DNA of 64,000 nucleotides from Niebla homalea (GCA_019925105.1 JAHGAU010000001.1:1-64000), one strand, 5' to 3'; shown: positions 1 to 14,700, counted from the stretch's first letter. The notes: generated by a model not told the origin, from the letters alone. Program-made: numbers and translations.

Positions 1-1140
1 TTATTTACCCTTTATTTATTCCTTATTCTTTATTTATTTATCCTTTTTTTACCCTTTATTTACCCCTTATTCACTCCTTATTCCATATTTATTTATCCTT
101 TTTTACCCTTTATTCTATGCTTATTTACCCCTTTTTTTTACCCCTTTTTTACCTTTTATTTCCCCTTATTTATTCCTTATTCTATATTTATTTACCCTTT
201 TTTACCCTTTATATCCCCTTTATTTATTTTATATTTACCCTTAATATTCACTTTTAAATTACCTTTTATTTATTCCTTTATTTACCCTTTTATTTACCTT
301 TATTTATTTATATTTTTACTTTTAATAACCCTTTTAATTTATATTTTATTTATTTTATTATTTATCTTTTAATTTATTTTTTATTTTACTTTTAATTTAT
401 TTTATTATTTTAAATTACTTTTTATTTACCTTTTTATTTATTTTTTATTTACTTTTTATTCACTTTTTATTTCTTTTTTTTTACCTTTTATTTATTTAAA
501 ATTTACTTTTTATTTACCTTTAATTCACTTTTTATACCTTTTATTTACCCTTAATTCACCCTTTATTTACCTTTTATTTATTTTTTATTTCCTTTTTATT
601 AATTCTTATTAACCCCCTTATAACCCCCTTATAATACCCTTTATAACCCCCTTAAAATATCCCTTATAACCCCTTATAATTCCTTTATAATCCCTTTATA
701 ATACCCCTTATAACCCCTTAAAATACCCTTATAATCCCCTTATAATACCCTTATAACCCCCTTAAAATACATTTATAATCTTTATTATAAACCCTTTATA
801 AACCCCTTATAACCCCCTAGAATACCCCTTATAATGCCCCTTATAATCCCCCTATAATCCCCCTTATAAACCCCTTATAACCCCCTTATAAACCCCTTAT
901 AACCTTCCCTATAAACCCCTTATAACCCCCTATAAACCCCTTATAACCCCCTATAATCCCCTTATAACCCCCCTATAAACCCCTTATAACTCCCCTTATA
1001 AACCCCTTATAATAGCCCTTATAAACCCCTTATAATAACCTTTATAAACCCCTTAAACCCCCTTATAATTTATTATAACCCCCTTATAATACCCCTTATA
1101 TTTACCTTATAATTCCTTATATAACCCTTATATCCTGCTT
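1..1140. repeat. Degenerate AT-rich simple repeats at the left edge
   Basis: The first 600 bases are built from degenerate TTTATTTACCC-like words. From about 600 to 1110 they change to a degenerate array of CCCCTTATAAA words about 10-11 bp long. All C residues are on the plus strand in short CCC runs, so the two strands have opposite base skew. No gene can be read. The pattern could be decayed subtelomeric repeat, but no perfect CCCTAA telomere repeat is seen. Confidence 0.7.
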
Positions 1141-1261
1141 AAATATTAAGGTTTAACCCTAATAACCCGCTTTTAAATTACTATTTTAATTTACGACTAA
1201 GGTAAAAATATATAATACGTATTATTACGAATAAAAAACCTAGAAAAATAATATAAAAAAC

Positions 1262-1525
1262 ATAAGTTATCTTAAATTTTTTATTTAAATTAATTTATTA
1301 AATTATTCACTTTATTTATTTATTTAATTCACTTTTTATTTTATTTATTTATTTATTTATTTTATTTATTTATTTATTTATTTATTCAATTTATTTATTT
1401 AATTTATTTATTTAATTTATTTATTTAATTTATTTATTTAATTTATTTATTTATTTAATTTATTTATTTAATTTATTTATTTATTTAATTTATTTATTTA
1501 ATTTATCTACTTATTTACTTATTTA
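1262..1525. repeat. ATTT tetranucleotide tract
   Basis: The stretch consists almost wholly of TTTA and AATTTATTTATTT words repeated in tandem. It is low-complexity sequence with no coding content. Confidence 0.8.
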
Positions 1526-1762
1526 TTTATCTGCTTATTAAGCCGTCTACCACCCTTGAAACCTACCGCTCGTTTATAGTTTATCTTTTACCAGCCAAAA
1601 CCCCCTTGCGGCAGCGGTTTTCTCTATGATTAGTAGTGCTTTACCCCCTTGTTTTATTTTAATATAAAAACCCTTTATAATTAACTTTTACCCTGGATTA
1701 TTTACCCTGTAAAAATAAATCAAGCTTAATACCCTTAATTCATTTAGGGTATTAACTAAACG

Positions 1763-1969
1763 GTGAATTCAGTAATACTTTATTACTTTATTATTTTATT
1801 ATTTTATTATTTTATTACTTTATTACTTTATTACTTTATTACTTTATTACTTTATTACTTTATTACTTTATTACTTGATTTATTTAATAATCAATTTATT
1901 TTTTTTTTACTTTATTTTTTACTTTATTTTTTACTTTATTTTTTACTTTATTTATTACTTTTTTATTAA
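1763..1969. repeat. TTACTTTA-type microsatellite
   Basis: Tandem copies of TTATTTTA, then TTACTTTA, then TTTTTTACTTTA follow one another here. They leave a 68-codon frame open on the plus strand that would encode only Leu, Tyr, Phe and Ile repeats. I treat that frame as a by-product of the repeat and not as a gene. Confidence 0.75.
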
Positions 1970-2949
1970 TTTATTTCTTAGTTTATTTCTTAATTCATTA
2001 ATCTATTTATTTTTTGATTGTTTTATTTGTTAATCCATTTTTTAATTATTTTATTTATTAATCTATTTCTTAATTAATCTATTTCTTAATTGATTTATTT
2101 ATTTATATATTTCTTAATTAATCTTCTTATTTATTTATTTAATTATTTATTTATTTTCTTATTTATTTATAAAGGATATTTTCATAATAAATTATTTATC
2201 CTTAGCCTTTTATAATAAGATATTTTATTTGATTATATATTTATTTAACTGTTTATTAATTAATTAATTAATTATTTATCTATTTATTTATCCGTTTTAT
2301 AACTTACTTATTTTTTCCTTTACTTATTCCTTTCTTTATTCATCTATTTATTTCTTTGATATATTTAACTTATTATTTATTTATCGTTATTTCCTTTTTT
2401 CCTTTTTTTTTTTTTTATCTAGCTTTGAATTCCTTGTTTATTTATTTATTAATATTAACCCTTTTAATATAATTATTAATAAATAATAAAAGAATTTGTT
2501 TTTTCTTTTAATCTAAACTCGAATATTCTATTATAAAGGTTTTTTTTTAAAAAATATAAGGTAAATATTTAAAAGCTTTTCTTAAAAGATATTTATAAAT
2601 TATTTATCTATTTATTTCTAAATTGAACTAAGGTGAAATTATATAATAATATTTTAATAAACCCGTTAATCTCCGTATTTCTATAACTCCTTTTTAACCA
2701 TCCATAAGTCAAAATATCCTTTAATTCCACTTTATCCTTGGTAAATGGATATTAAATATTTTCCCAGTGTTGTTTTATTAATGATTGAAAAATCGGCTGG
2801 TCCTTTATATGGTAAAAATAGGTAAAAAGGGTTTCGAAGACCAGGCTTTATCGATATAAATAGGATTTTTTTCCAGTAGGTCTATAATTTTTATTTATAG
2901 GTAAAGGCTTAAACCGGGTATAAAAATCCTGAAATAAAAGATATTTAAA
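1970..2949. other. AT-rich stretch without recognisable gene
   Basis: This is low-complexity AT sequence rich in TTTATT words, passing into normal-looking but heavily RIP-mutated sequence after about 2650. The right part probably belongs to the 3' flank or C-terminal part of the decayed helicase that follows on the minus strand, but I cannot place any motif here. Confidence 0.5.
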
Positions 2950-5900
2950 ATATCCCAAGTATTTATCTATATCTTGATAATGGAGTCTATTAATTTAAGT
3001 CTTTATAAAAAGATATATATCGTAAATATTATAATTTTAATATTTATCGAAATAGTATTATGGTAATACCAGTATATCCGAATTTATATATATTTTATAG
3101 TTAATATAGTTTTTAAATTAATATTATAAAGTTAATTCCAGGTTATTTAGATTTATTTTGTTTTTCCGGTTTTCCAATAAATATTAATCTTTTAATCCTA
3201 AATCATAAGATTCTTATAATTTAAAATCTGTAAAATCGATATTTATAGGTCCAATAAAATCCGTAAATAAATCCTCTTTAATTTCGGTATTAAGTTTTTC
3301 TTTTTAGATAAACCTAAAGTAAAAATTATATTTTTCCTTGTTTTTCTTATATTTTTTCCGGTTTATAGAGCCGTTTATAACCAAGTCCAATATAATCCGT
3401 TAATATTTATCGTTTTCAACGTAATCCTTTATATCCGGATCTTCGGGCCGAGATAATTAAGGGCTATAAAGGATTATAGCTTTACTTTTTTCCCCTTATC
3501 GGCCGGCTTATCCACTTTCTTAACTATAAGCCTTTAAATCCCTTAATAAACCGACGTAAATAATAACCCGTATATCCGGTAAATTTAATCCTATAGATAA
3601 AGCCGAAATAATCATTAAAATAAAGGCTTTTTTATTGCGGAAATTATTAAGTATTTAACGTTTTTAATTTATAGTCCCGATTTTTACGTGATATTTAAGT
3701 ATATCCAAGATTTCACTGACTTAATCCGTAAGGTAAATTGTCCCATAAAAAATAAGGATTTAGCCACTTAAATAAAGCCTTTTTTTTGAATTTATTAAAG
3801 GTAGTAAACCATCCCTTAAATTATCTACTATAACGTGTTCTTAAATTGAATATCGAATATTTAGCCTTATAATCGGTTTCCGTAATAAAAGTATATTGGA
3901 TATATCGATACCGGCTAGCTGGAACCAGGTATTTTCGTTTTTTGGTGGTAAGGAAGCCGTTAAATAAATGAATTACGTTTTATATTTAATTAAGGACTTT
4001 AATTCCTTAATTTTCGGCCGAAAATCCTTGGTAGCATCCAGTAAAATATGAGCTTTATTAATAATAATACGGTCCAAACGGCCTTATCGTTTTAATCAAT
4101 TTAAAAACCAATTAAAAGGTTCGGTAACGGCTGTTTCCGGGGTGACCAATATAATATTAACCCAATCTTTAAGGCTTTTTAAGGTTTACTCCAGATATTT
4201 AAGGCCTTAATTTTAAGCCTTAAGTAATATTTCCTCCCTTAAAGATATAAGGGGTAATATTACCATAGTAAGTCCATTTGGGCCGGCAATAAAGGTAGGG
4301 ACTATAAAAAAAGCACTTTTTCCGCGTCCAGTACCGGATATAATAACGATTGGACTTTTTCCGGATAGAATTACCGTTAATCCGGTTTTTTATAAACCCT
4401 GAAACTCCAGATTTTAACCGTATAATTGCTAAAAGGCCGGTAAAATTCGAGTAAATCGAAATCTCTAATATTTTTCTTTATAAATTTCCTTGGTAAAATT
4501 TATAAATAACTTAGATTTCCAGTCCAATTTTTCCGGTATAAATAAAGTACTTAGGAATTGAAGGAATTGAAAGAATTAGATAGATAAAACTATGAATTTT
4601 TCCCGTTAAGTATATGTTTGGCCCGGTATTTTATCCAATAACCGGGAGTATATATTATTAGCAATATTATTAATATAGGCAGTTTATAAATTGATAATTT
4701 TATCTTTTTTATTATTATTATTTAAATCAATAACGTTTTCTTAGTCTTTATTAATGAATTTATTATAATAACGTTAAAAAATAATAATAATAATATACCG
4801 CTAAGTTAGGGTTTTAATATTTACTCTTACCCGGGACCGGAACTCTTTGGATAAAACCGTATTAAAAGAATTGGACGTCCAGGTATTATAACGGTAAAGG
4901 ATATTTTGAAATTCCTATTAATTTAAATCCTTTTTTTGAATTTCATCCGAGTTACTATTAATTACCGTTTAACGTCTTAATCGTTTTTATTGTTTTTTTG
5001 ATTTTTCGGTTTTTTTAAGGTTTTTAATAGAGTAAATCCGTTTAAGCCAAAGGTAAGGGGTAATATTTAATTTTTCTAAATATAAATTCGATAAATTCAT
5101 TTTTAAAGGAATATAAAGCCAAAGGTAATAAATAAATAAAACCGATAATTTATAAGGTATAAACCGGTTTATAACCTTAATCGATCCAATAATAATAAAG
5201 CCTTTATAATATAAAGTAATAAATATAAATAAGCCGTTTTAAATAAAGATATTCTATTTAGAATTTAATTAATTTTAGTATTGAATTAATTGGATTTTAA
5301 GGCTTTAAGCTAGATTACCCTAGGTAAACTATAATAAAACCATTAACTTTTCTTTAAACTTCTGGTTTTCTTTAAATAAATAATAAACTTTATCCAGTTT
5401 CCAGTAAATATCGTTATTTTCAAATTTAAGAAAACGGTTTTATAAGGCTGGTATTTAATAGATTTTTTCATAAAGCCAAAAATTACCTTTAAAAAGTAAT
5501 TTATTCCGTTCGTCCATAAAGAAATTCCAGTCCGGTATACTATTAATAATATCATCAGAAAAAATAATAAAATCTACGGAGAATAAATCGTTTTAACCGG
5601 TAAATAATAAATTATTAAATAATTAGGATTTAACGGTTTTTAATAATCCAAATATTACGGAACGGTATTAATTTATAATTAATAAGAGATTTTTATAAAA
5701 AACCTCGTTATTTTCTTAAGATATAGTACCTTCCTCGGTAGTATTATAATTAAGGATAAATCTATAAGTTTATAATTTAAAAATAAAATTAATAGGCCGT
5801 AATAAGGTATCGGTACCAGTAAGGAATAAGTGATTTTTCATTAATTCAACAGTTTTGCTAAATAAGGTATTAATAAATAAATCGGAATCCGAAGTTAAAG

Positions 5901-6040
5901 GTAAATTTATCGATATATTTAAGTTAATAATTTGATCCTTAGGTTCCGGTAGACTAGGTCGAAGGGTATAAGCCCTTAAAAGGATAAGGGCTCGAGAAAA
6001 GATAATAATACCACTTAATTTAATAATATAATTCATAAAT
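2950..6040 (-). pseudogene. RIP-decayed RecQ-type DNA helicase
   Basis: The minus strand carries the helicase motifs of RecQ/TLH-like proteins in the right order. A Walker A motif readable as GTGRGKS lies near 4310-4340 and is followed by a segment like TMVILPLISLRE. A motif II equivalent near 4040-4085 reads IIINKAH where IIxDEAH or DECH is expected. A motif V/VI block near 3480-3660 reads LSIGLNLPDIRVIIYVGL and then SQESG.AGR.GE, with stops at the dots. Two short open pieces upstream on the same strand (5343-5555 and 5770-6036) are probably N-terminal remnants. Many stop codons and Asp/Glu-to-Asn/Lys changes fit C-to-T and G-to-A mutation. RecQ-like helicases are known from fungal subtelomeres and as transposon cargo. 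I infer a dead copy; the exact ends are unknown. Confidence 0.75.
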
Positions 6041-7489
6041 GGAAACCAGGTAAAATCGGTGTTAATACCGTATATTATTAAGTTATTAAGTAAAGGGCTT
6101 TAATAATTGTCCTTAAATAAATCCTGGTATAAAAGGCTTAAAAAAAGCGTAATAATAAATCCTTAAGTTTATTTAAAGAATATAATAAATCCTTAAAATC
6201 ATTATTAAATAAATTATTAGCGAGTTTTTCGTTAGATTTATTAAAAAAAAGGTTATTAATATATATATTTAAATAAAAGATAAAAGTAATAAAAGTAAAA
6301 AAAAAAAAAAAGGGTAAAGTAAAATATAAAAAAGGTATAAAAAAAAAAAGGGTAAAAATTATAAGTTAAAAAATAAATATAAATAATAAATAATAAATAA
6401 TAAAGAAAAAATAAAGATAACTTACTTTTTTAACTAATTTTTTATAAATCTTAATACTTTAATAAATAAAGTAAAAAATAATTTAATATATTTATACCCT
6501 AAACAGTTCCTTAAAGTAAATAACCTGATATTCTATAAATAAATAAATATATTAAGCTAAACCTCGGTATAAAAATGGATTATATCCAGACTGAAATATA
6601 TTATAAACGGTTTTTTATTTATAACGTTACCGGTTTCTTTACGGTTTATATATTCTAATGAATTCCGGCCTATAATATTCGGCTTACTAATTAAAACTGC
6701 TTTTTAAATAAAGCCTTAATCGATTTTATTATTAAATATAATAATAAAATCAATAATTGCTTTGGATCGTTCAATTTTAAAGTCGGTTTTACCGGTGGTT
6801 TTAGTTAAGACCGGGCTATAACTAGATTAAAATTCAATAAATGGGTAACTTAGCCGGTACGGGCAACTTAAATATTAACCTTAAATTTTTCCGGTTCCGT
6901 AATTATTATATTTATATTTTCAGTAACCGTTTTAATCCGTTCCGTTAATTTCCTTATCCCAATTATATAAATAAGGGCCGGGATATCCGTAGTATTATTA
7001 TTATTATCGGTATTATCAGTATTAAATACCTTAAATAAATAACGATTAAAGCCTCCGGTATATAATTACTAATAATTAACGGAAATCCATTATATATTCA
7101 ATCTTAGTTAATTTTTTCAACGAAAACCACCCTATTTTTAAGGCTTATAAATATTAAGGTAATCGTTCCGGTAATAGGTCGTTATCGTATTTGGGGATAA
7201 GCAAATATAAGTACAATAATTATACTTTAAACCCGAAGAAATAAGTAATAAAGGTAAAAAGGTAATAGGTCTATCCGGAATATCGATATTATCTGAGTAA
7301 TTCTCAGTAATATAAGTAAAAATCTTATTCCGGGTAGAAAAGGCAAGCTGAGGGTATTATTTATTAAGGTAACCGCGTAACTCCTGGAATCGGATACCGT
7401 ATTTATGATTACGGTAAATTAATACCTTATAATCAAATAAATAAAGGAAGGCCTTTTCGGTAAGGGCTTGAGGTAAGTCTATTATATAA
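6041..7489. other. RIP-mutated AT-rich DNA, content unclear
   Basis: Words such as CCGGTT and GGTTTCC survive among TA-rich sequence, as in other decayed coding DNA in this block. It may hold the N-terminal end of the helicase or a neighbouring transposon. I find no motif that I can name. Confidence 0.4.
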
Positions 7490-7758
7490 ATAGATATAAA
7501 TAAAATATAAATAAAAGGTAAAGGTAAAGGTAAAAATAAAGGTGATTAAAGGTAGAAGTAGGTAAAGGTAAAAGTGGATAAAGGTAAAAAAGGATAAAGG
7601 TAAAGGTAGATAAAAGTAAAGGTAGATAAAGGTAAAGGTAAATAAAGGTAAAAGTAAAGATAAAGGTAAAGGTAAGGTAAAGGTAAAGTAAAGGTATAAG
7701 TAATAGTGAAGGGTAAAGGGTAAAGGGTAAAAGGTAAAGGGTAAAAGGTAAAAGGTAT
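7490..7758. repeat. GGTAAA-type minisatellite
   Basis: Purine-rich words AAAGGTAAAGGTAAAG, AGGTAGATAAAGG and AAAGGGTAAAGG repeat for about 270 bp. The plus strand here has almost no C. The complement (TTTACC) resembles the words at the left edge of the window, so the two arrays may be related inverted copies. Confidence 0.7.
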
Positions 7759-8076
7759 TTGGTTTACTTAGGTATTAAGTAGATTAAGTAATTTAAATAT
7801 AATAAGAAAAACAGAAATTTAAGGGGAGGGAAGGGTGATTATATAGATAAATTATTAGCCAAGTTTTTACCAAGAGAATTATAAGTTATAGGGCTTAAAT
7901 AAGGTTGAAACCGGGCTTAAATAGTTAAAAACCTTAATAATATAAAAATAACCAGGTTAATTATTATTAATGGTAATAGTATAATAATTTAGGTAACAGT
8001 ATAATAATTTAAAAATAAAAATTTATTTATAGATTATTCTCGTATTTAAACGGATATTAAAACCAAGTCTTAATAC

Positions 8077-8118
8077 CTTAATATAAGGAGGTAACGTTAA
8101 CCGTTACCCTATACTAAG
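8077..8118. repeat. 42-bp hairpin repeat, copy 1
   Basis: The arms CTTAATATAAG (8077-8087) and CCTATACTAAG (8108-8118) flank a 20-base centre containing TAACGTTAACCGTTA. Copy 2 at 20485-20526 has perfect 11-bp arms and a closely similar 20-base centre, and the differences are C/T or G/A. The pair is therefore a dispersed repeat mutated by RIP. Its function is unknown. Confidence 0.7.
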
Positions 8119-8725
8119 AAATACTAAGACCCTTATATTATTAATAAAATATTATAAATAAAATAAATATTTTTTTTTATTTAAGCTTTAATAACTTATC
8201 CTTAATAAGGTACGGATTAAAGTTATTCCGGAATTATTATAAAGCCCTTTTTTTCCGGCTATTTTTAAATTTAATAATTATTATAAAAGATTAAAAATAA
8301 GCCGGATATACCTTAAAACCTTAAGGAATTATTAAATAAACCTTATTGGTTAATACTATCGTAACCGTTAATGGACGGATTTTTTTTTTTTCCGATATTA
8401 TTAAAAAGCGAAAAATTATATAAAAAAAGTTAAATTACCACTTTTTCCCGAGGAACAGCCGATCGAAAAGTAATAATTAACGCCGGGAAGTAAACTTAAA
8501 TTTTTACCCTCCGAATTCCTAAAGTTAATAAAATCGATAATTAAATAATTATTTCTCGGACGAACCTCGGAAGTATCGGGATTAATAAACCGTATTAAGA
8601 TTTATACTTTTTATATATAAAATTAATAAATCCGGGCCGGTTCTACCCTCGAAAGAATCATCCGTAAAAATAACTCTTTAAAGGGTTAAGTCCGAGAAGG
8701 CCGAGTTAGGGCCGGGAGGGCAAAT

Positions 8726-8750
8726 GACTCTTTGGAGGGTGGAAAGAGTC
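8726..8750. other. Small GC-richer island with perfect hairpin
   Basis: GACTCTTT (8726-8733) and AAAGAGTC (8743-8750) form a perfect 8-bp inverted repeat around a 9-base purine-rich loop. It lies in a GC-richer patch (about 8640-8760) inside very AT-rich DNA. The patch looks like a part of a transposon that escaped RIP. Confidence 0.5.
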
Positions 8751-8759
8751 AGAACTAGG

Positions 8760-11700
8760 TGATAGAAAAATAATAATAATTAAGTATTAAGGTTTATTAT
8801 TAAGGGAAAGTTAAAAAATTAAAAAAAGTATAATTTAAATAATTATTATAATTTTACCCGGAAAATAATTATAAATTTAAATATTTTATAAAAGTTAAAT
8901 TACTTAAATTCGTAATTTCCGTAATTTTATTAAATTAAGTTTTATTTAACTTAAAATTATATAAAATAAATAATCCTTATAAGTAAAATTTTAATTAATA
9001 TTTAATTGATTTATAAATACCTTTATTAAAGGAATATTTATTTAAGTTTTAATTTTTTAAACTTTTTATATAACGTCCGTTATAATATAAATAATAGTTT
9101 TACGGAGCTTTTTATTATTATTTTTAATAATATTTTTATAATTATTTATTATAAATATATATAGTTTAATTAAGGGCTTTTTTTTTAATATTATAAAAGA
9201 AATTTAAAGTAAAAATAACGGAATAAATAAGCTTTTTACTTATAGGGTAAATAATATAAATAAATTAATTATTACGGATAAATTTAAAGATATTATATTT
9301 AATTTTAATATAAATATATTAAAAAGGTTTTAAAGTATTATATAAAATAATATTTACGGTAATAATATTTAAAATATTATTAATTTTAATAAAGTAAAAG
9401 ATTTAAAAGGTATAAATTTTATATAAAGGTTATAAATAATAAGATATAATTTAAATAAAAAGTAATTAATTAATAAACTTATTAATAAAAATATTTATAT
9501 ATAAAGTTTTAGATTTTATAAATAAAATTTAAGGTATAAATAATTTAAATTATAATTTAAGAATTAATATATATATTAAAGATAAAAATAAAAGTAAAAA
9601 TAATATAATTAAATTAATTAAAATTATTAATATAATAAATAAAAATATTATTAATTTAATAAATATTTTATTAAAAGATCTGTTTTAATAAAAATATTAA
9701 ATAATAAACGGGCTTATATTTATTTTATTTATAAAAAAGTAAAAAAATAAAAATATAATACGATTTATATTAATAATTTAATAAAAAAATTAATATTATT
9801 ATTATTATTATTTATTATATATTAAATAATAATAAGTAAATATATTATAAAAATAAATAATAAGTATATAATACGTATTTACTTAATTATAAAAATACGT
9901 AATATAAGTATATATATTAAGTTATTATACCCTTTTAATATTAATACGTAATAAGCTCTTAATATATATATATTATATATAATATTTATTTTTATTATTT
10001 AATTAAATACTTATTTTTTATTATATAATTAATTATTTACCTTTTATTTTTTATTTAATTATTTATATTTAATTATTAAAAAAATAATTTATTTTTTCTT
10101 ATTTAAGGAATTATTTACTTTTTATTATTTAATTTTATTACTTATTATTTAATTAATTATTTATTACTTATTATTTAATTATTTATTAACTTTTTAATAT
10201 TTAATTAATTATTTATCCTTTATTATTTTTTTAATTTTTTACCTTTTATTATTTATTTATTATTTCCTTTTTTTATTTAATTAATTAATCCTTTTTTTAA
10301 TTTAATTTATTATTTACCCTTTATTAATTAATTAATTACCTTTTAATATTTAATTAATTCTTTACTTTTTATTATTTACTTTTTTTATTAAATTTTTATT
10401 TTTTATTTACGTTTTTATTATTTATTTAATTAATTATTTTTTTTATTTAATTAATTATTAATTTTTTATTATTTATTTATTTACGCTTTATTAAATAATT
10501 AATTACTTACTTTTTATTATTTAATTTTTATTATTAATTTAATTATTTATTTTTTTCTTTAAGAACTTTTAATCTTTTATTATATAATTAATTATTTACC
10601 TTTTATAATTTTTTTATTATCCTTTATTATTTAATTAATTATTTCTTTTTTATTTCTAAATTAAGTATTTTAATTTTATTATTTAATTAAATTTTATCTT
10701 TTCTTATTTAATTAAGTTTTATTTTTTTATAATATACCCTTTTTTATTTATTATAAAACCTTAAATTATTTATAAGAAAAATATAAATAATATATAAATA
10801 AATATATATATATTTTTTATATTTCTTAATTATATAATTAATTTGAAATATATTTTAAATAATATATAATTTTTAAAGAATAAATTTATTTTAATAATAT
10901 AAGTTTTTAAGAAACCCCGTAATTTAATCGTTAGATTTAACGGTAAAGAATAAAGTTTACTTATAATAAATAATCCTTTTTTTTTCCGGTTAATTTTAAA
11001 TTTTAGGTTCCTCGGAGTAAATTTATTAAGATTATATATAATCTCCGTAAATTTACTTAAATTATATTTCCGGCGTTATTTAAAAAAGTAATTAAATTTT
11101 TAAAAACGTATTTTTTTTTTAATTTAATTTAAAAAGGCAATATTATTTAATAAGCATTATAAAGTATATTATAATAATAATATTATAATTAATAATCCTT
11201 TTATTTAATTATTAACGGTCTTAATAATATTAAGATTAATTATAAGGAAAATAAAGATAATAAAAAGGTATATTATTATATATAATTATTAAAGTATTTA
11301 TATTTAAATAAATAATAAAAAATAAGTAAAGTAATTATAATTATTAAATCCTTTTTTAATTAACTATTAAGTACTATATATAATAATTTATATTACCTTT
11401 AACCCCCTTCCCCTTTATGCCCTTCTCCCTCCCTTAATTCCTGACCCGGTTACCTTATATAGTTCCATTTATACCGTATAGGGCCTTAAGCCAGGCGCCT
11501 ATTTATATACCGTAATTTCCGAAGTAAAGAAGGATATATTATTACGAGCCTTAAATACGGGGGGAGGGTGATTATTAACAGCTTAATACTTCCAGTATTT
11601 ACGTTTATTAACGTAATATAAATTAATAAAAAGGCGTACCGGATTCTTACGTTTATTTACTTAATACCCCCTTCCGGGTATTAATAATAACCGGATATAG

Positions 11701-14700
11701 GATTTAACCTGCTTATTACTCATATTTTTTAAGGGTTAATATAATTTACGTTATAATAATTATATATAATCTTCTTATTATTAAAGCCGCCTTTTATAAT
11801 AACGATATTACTTATAGACTCCTTAAAAATATAACGATTAATTTTATTATAAAAATCCTTAAATCTAAATATAATATTAATATAATTTATAAGTAATTTA
11901 TTCTTTTTTTAAGTGTTTAATAAAATGTTTTTTAGTTTAAAACGTTACTTATTAAAAGTAATTAAATTATTAAGCGTATACGGCAGTAACGTAATAAAGT
12001 AATTCCACGTAATCTCCGGTTTATCGGTATTGGTATCCTTAATAATAATAATATCTTTATCGGTAAACTTAAACGGATTATATTATATATTAACGCTTTT
12101 TTAATTATCCCTAATAGTTATACTTTCTCCGAAATTACTTATTTACTTATTATATACCTTCTCGATATTAATATAGAAATAATTTAATACTATATATAAC
12201 CTTATATTAATTAAAGTATATATAAAAAGAAAAAGGGGTAAGGAAAACTTACGTTTATAATTATTAAGAAACTTACGTACCTCCTTACTCCTTAATTTAA
12301 TAAAAAGATTTTAAGTAAATTAAGTTCTTCCTTTTTATATAGTCTATAGTTAATAAATATACGCGTTTTCTTCAATAAAAAAGATACGTTTAACGATATT
12401 AATAATTATATTATTGGGGACTTAGGGTTTAATTATAAAGGGATTTTTAATAATTACCTGTTTATAGTTAATAATATAAGATATTATTTACTTATGGAAA
12501 TAGGATTAAAAAATATAAAAGTTAAGGTTAAGTCCGTTTAAGGATAAACTTAATATAGCGAAGATATTTAAATTATCTTTATTAATAATTAATTAATCGT
12601 AAAAGTATTAATTATTTAATATAATAATTACGTATAATATGAATAATTAATAATTAATAATATTAAATAAAAAAATAAAATAAGGAGGATTATATATAAA
12701 ATATATAGTTAAAAATAAGAATTATTAATTTTATAAAATATAAAAAAATAAAGAAAGAAATAAATAAGAAGAAATAAATAATTATTTAACTTATACGTTA
12801 ATATTATTTATTAATTTTAATAATTTACGTATATTTACCTTTTATTATTATTTACTTATATTTATTTATATTTATTAAGATATATTTATAAAAACTATAT
12901 ATAGTCTTAAATTAAAATAAATATAAATAATATTATTTACGGGGATATAAGTCCGTAGTTATCGGTATTTATTTCTCTTAAACCTTAAGGTTATTTAAAA
13001 TAACTCAGAACCTTTATTATTAATTATATTTACATTTATTAAAAGCTTTAAATAATAGAATTCTTTTATCCAATTAATCCAATAATATATTATCCAAACC
13101 GTATTTAACCCTAAAGGGTAATTAAAAAGTTAATAATTATATATAAGTTACTTAAAGTAAATAAAATATTACTTTATTAAATCCGTATTTAACGTTAAGA
13201 CCCTTAATTATTAAATTAATTTAAACGATTCTAAATAATTTTAAGTAATAATTACTTAATAATAATAAAATATAAACCACGGATATTAATACTTAAACTT
13301 ACCTTTTTATTAATAAATAAAAAAGGGTTAACCGTAATAATAATATTTAATTTTAGGTTTAAATTAAATAAACCGCCGGAAATAATTTATAGAATCCTTA
13401 TAATGTTATTATATATAATTTTTATAAGGAAAAAGGATTATTTAATAATATTAAAAAAATATAAAATATAATTTTAACCTTATATAATTAATTATTATTT
13501 ATATAAGGTTAACGTTTTAGTATTTTTATAATATTTAATTAAGTAAAGTATATTATATTATTAAATATAATTAGTTAAAAAGAAAAAACCGGCTCTTTTT
13601 ATAATCCTTACTTATTATATATAGATTTATAATCTTTTAAATTATTAAAAGTTACTAAATATTTGGTTAAAAACCTTTTATTTATCTTATTTATAAGTTA
13701 TAACGGTATTAACGTAACATAAGATTCTTAACTTATAACCGGACCCGATTCCCTTATATAATTTATATAAGGAATATACTTAATATTATTAAACTTTTTA
13801 TATATAATCTTATAATATCCTTAAATAAACTTATTAAGGAAAAAGGTTAATAATTATTATAAGTAGCCCTTTAAAGTAAAAAAATTAATTATTTAACGGA
13901 TATCTTTAATAAGAAAATTATTACGGTAACGGCGACCTTAATTAACGGTTTAATAAGGTGGCAGAATTATTATATAAGTTATATATAGTCTATCCCTCTT
14001 TATACAATTAATCTCTTAATTATATAAAATAAAGTTTTACGGAACATCTATATAAATTATATATTAAATAAAAAGGTAATTAAGACCTATACTTAAAGTT
14101 AATATAACGATTAAGATAAAATACTTAATAAAAATACTTTATATAATTATAATATTCTATCTTTTTATATTTAAAAGCCTTATATAATAAAAGTTACCTT
14201 AAATCTCTTCCGTAAATTAAATATTAAGGGCTTTTTAACGGACGTAATAAAATATTTACGTTATTTTTTTCTTTACGGATAATTATTAATAATATTCCTT
14301 TTTATAAAAATCGATAATTACCTAAATTAATTATTAATTAATATTAATATTAAATATAAACCGAAATAATATACTTAAAGATTAAATATAATATTATAAA
14401 TTAAAGCGATTATTATTATTCCGATAAAGGGTTAAACGTATTAAAAATAGAAACTATTAAAGATTTAGTTCCGCGATTAATAGTAACGTAATTATTAAAT
14501 AAATAAAAAAGTATTTAACCTAATAAAATATTATTAATAATCCCAAATTTTCCTGGTAATTTAATATTATAAGGATTAAATAAGTTTTATTTAAAATTAA
14601 TTAATTTAGCCAATTATTTTAATAAAGCCGGCGGAAGAAACTTAAGAAATTAAAAGAAACCGTAATATTTATATTAATAAAATTTAATTTAAAGATTATA

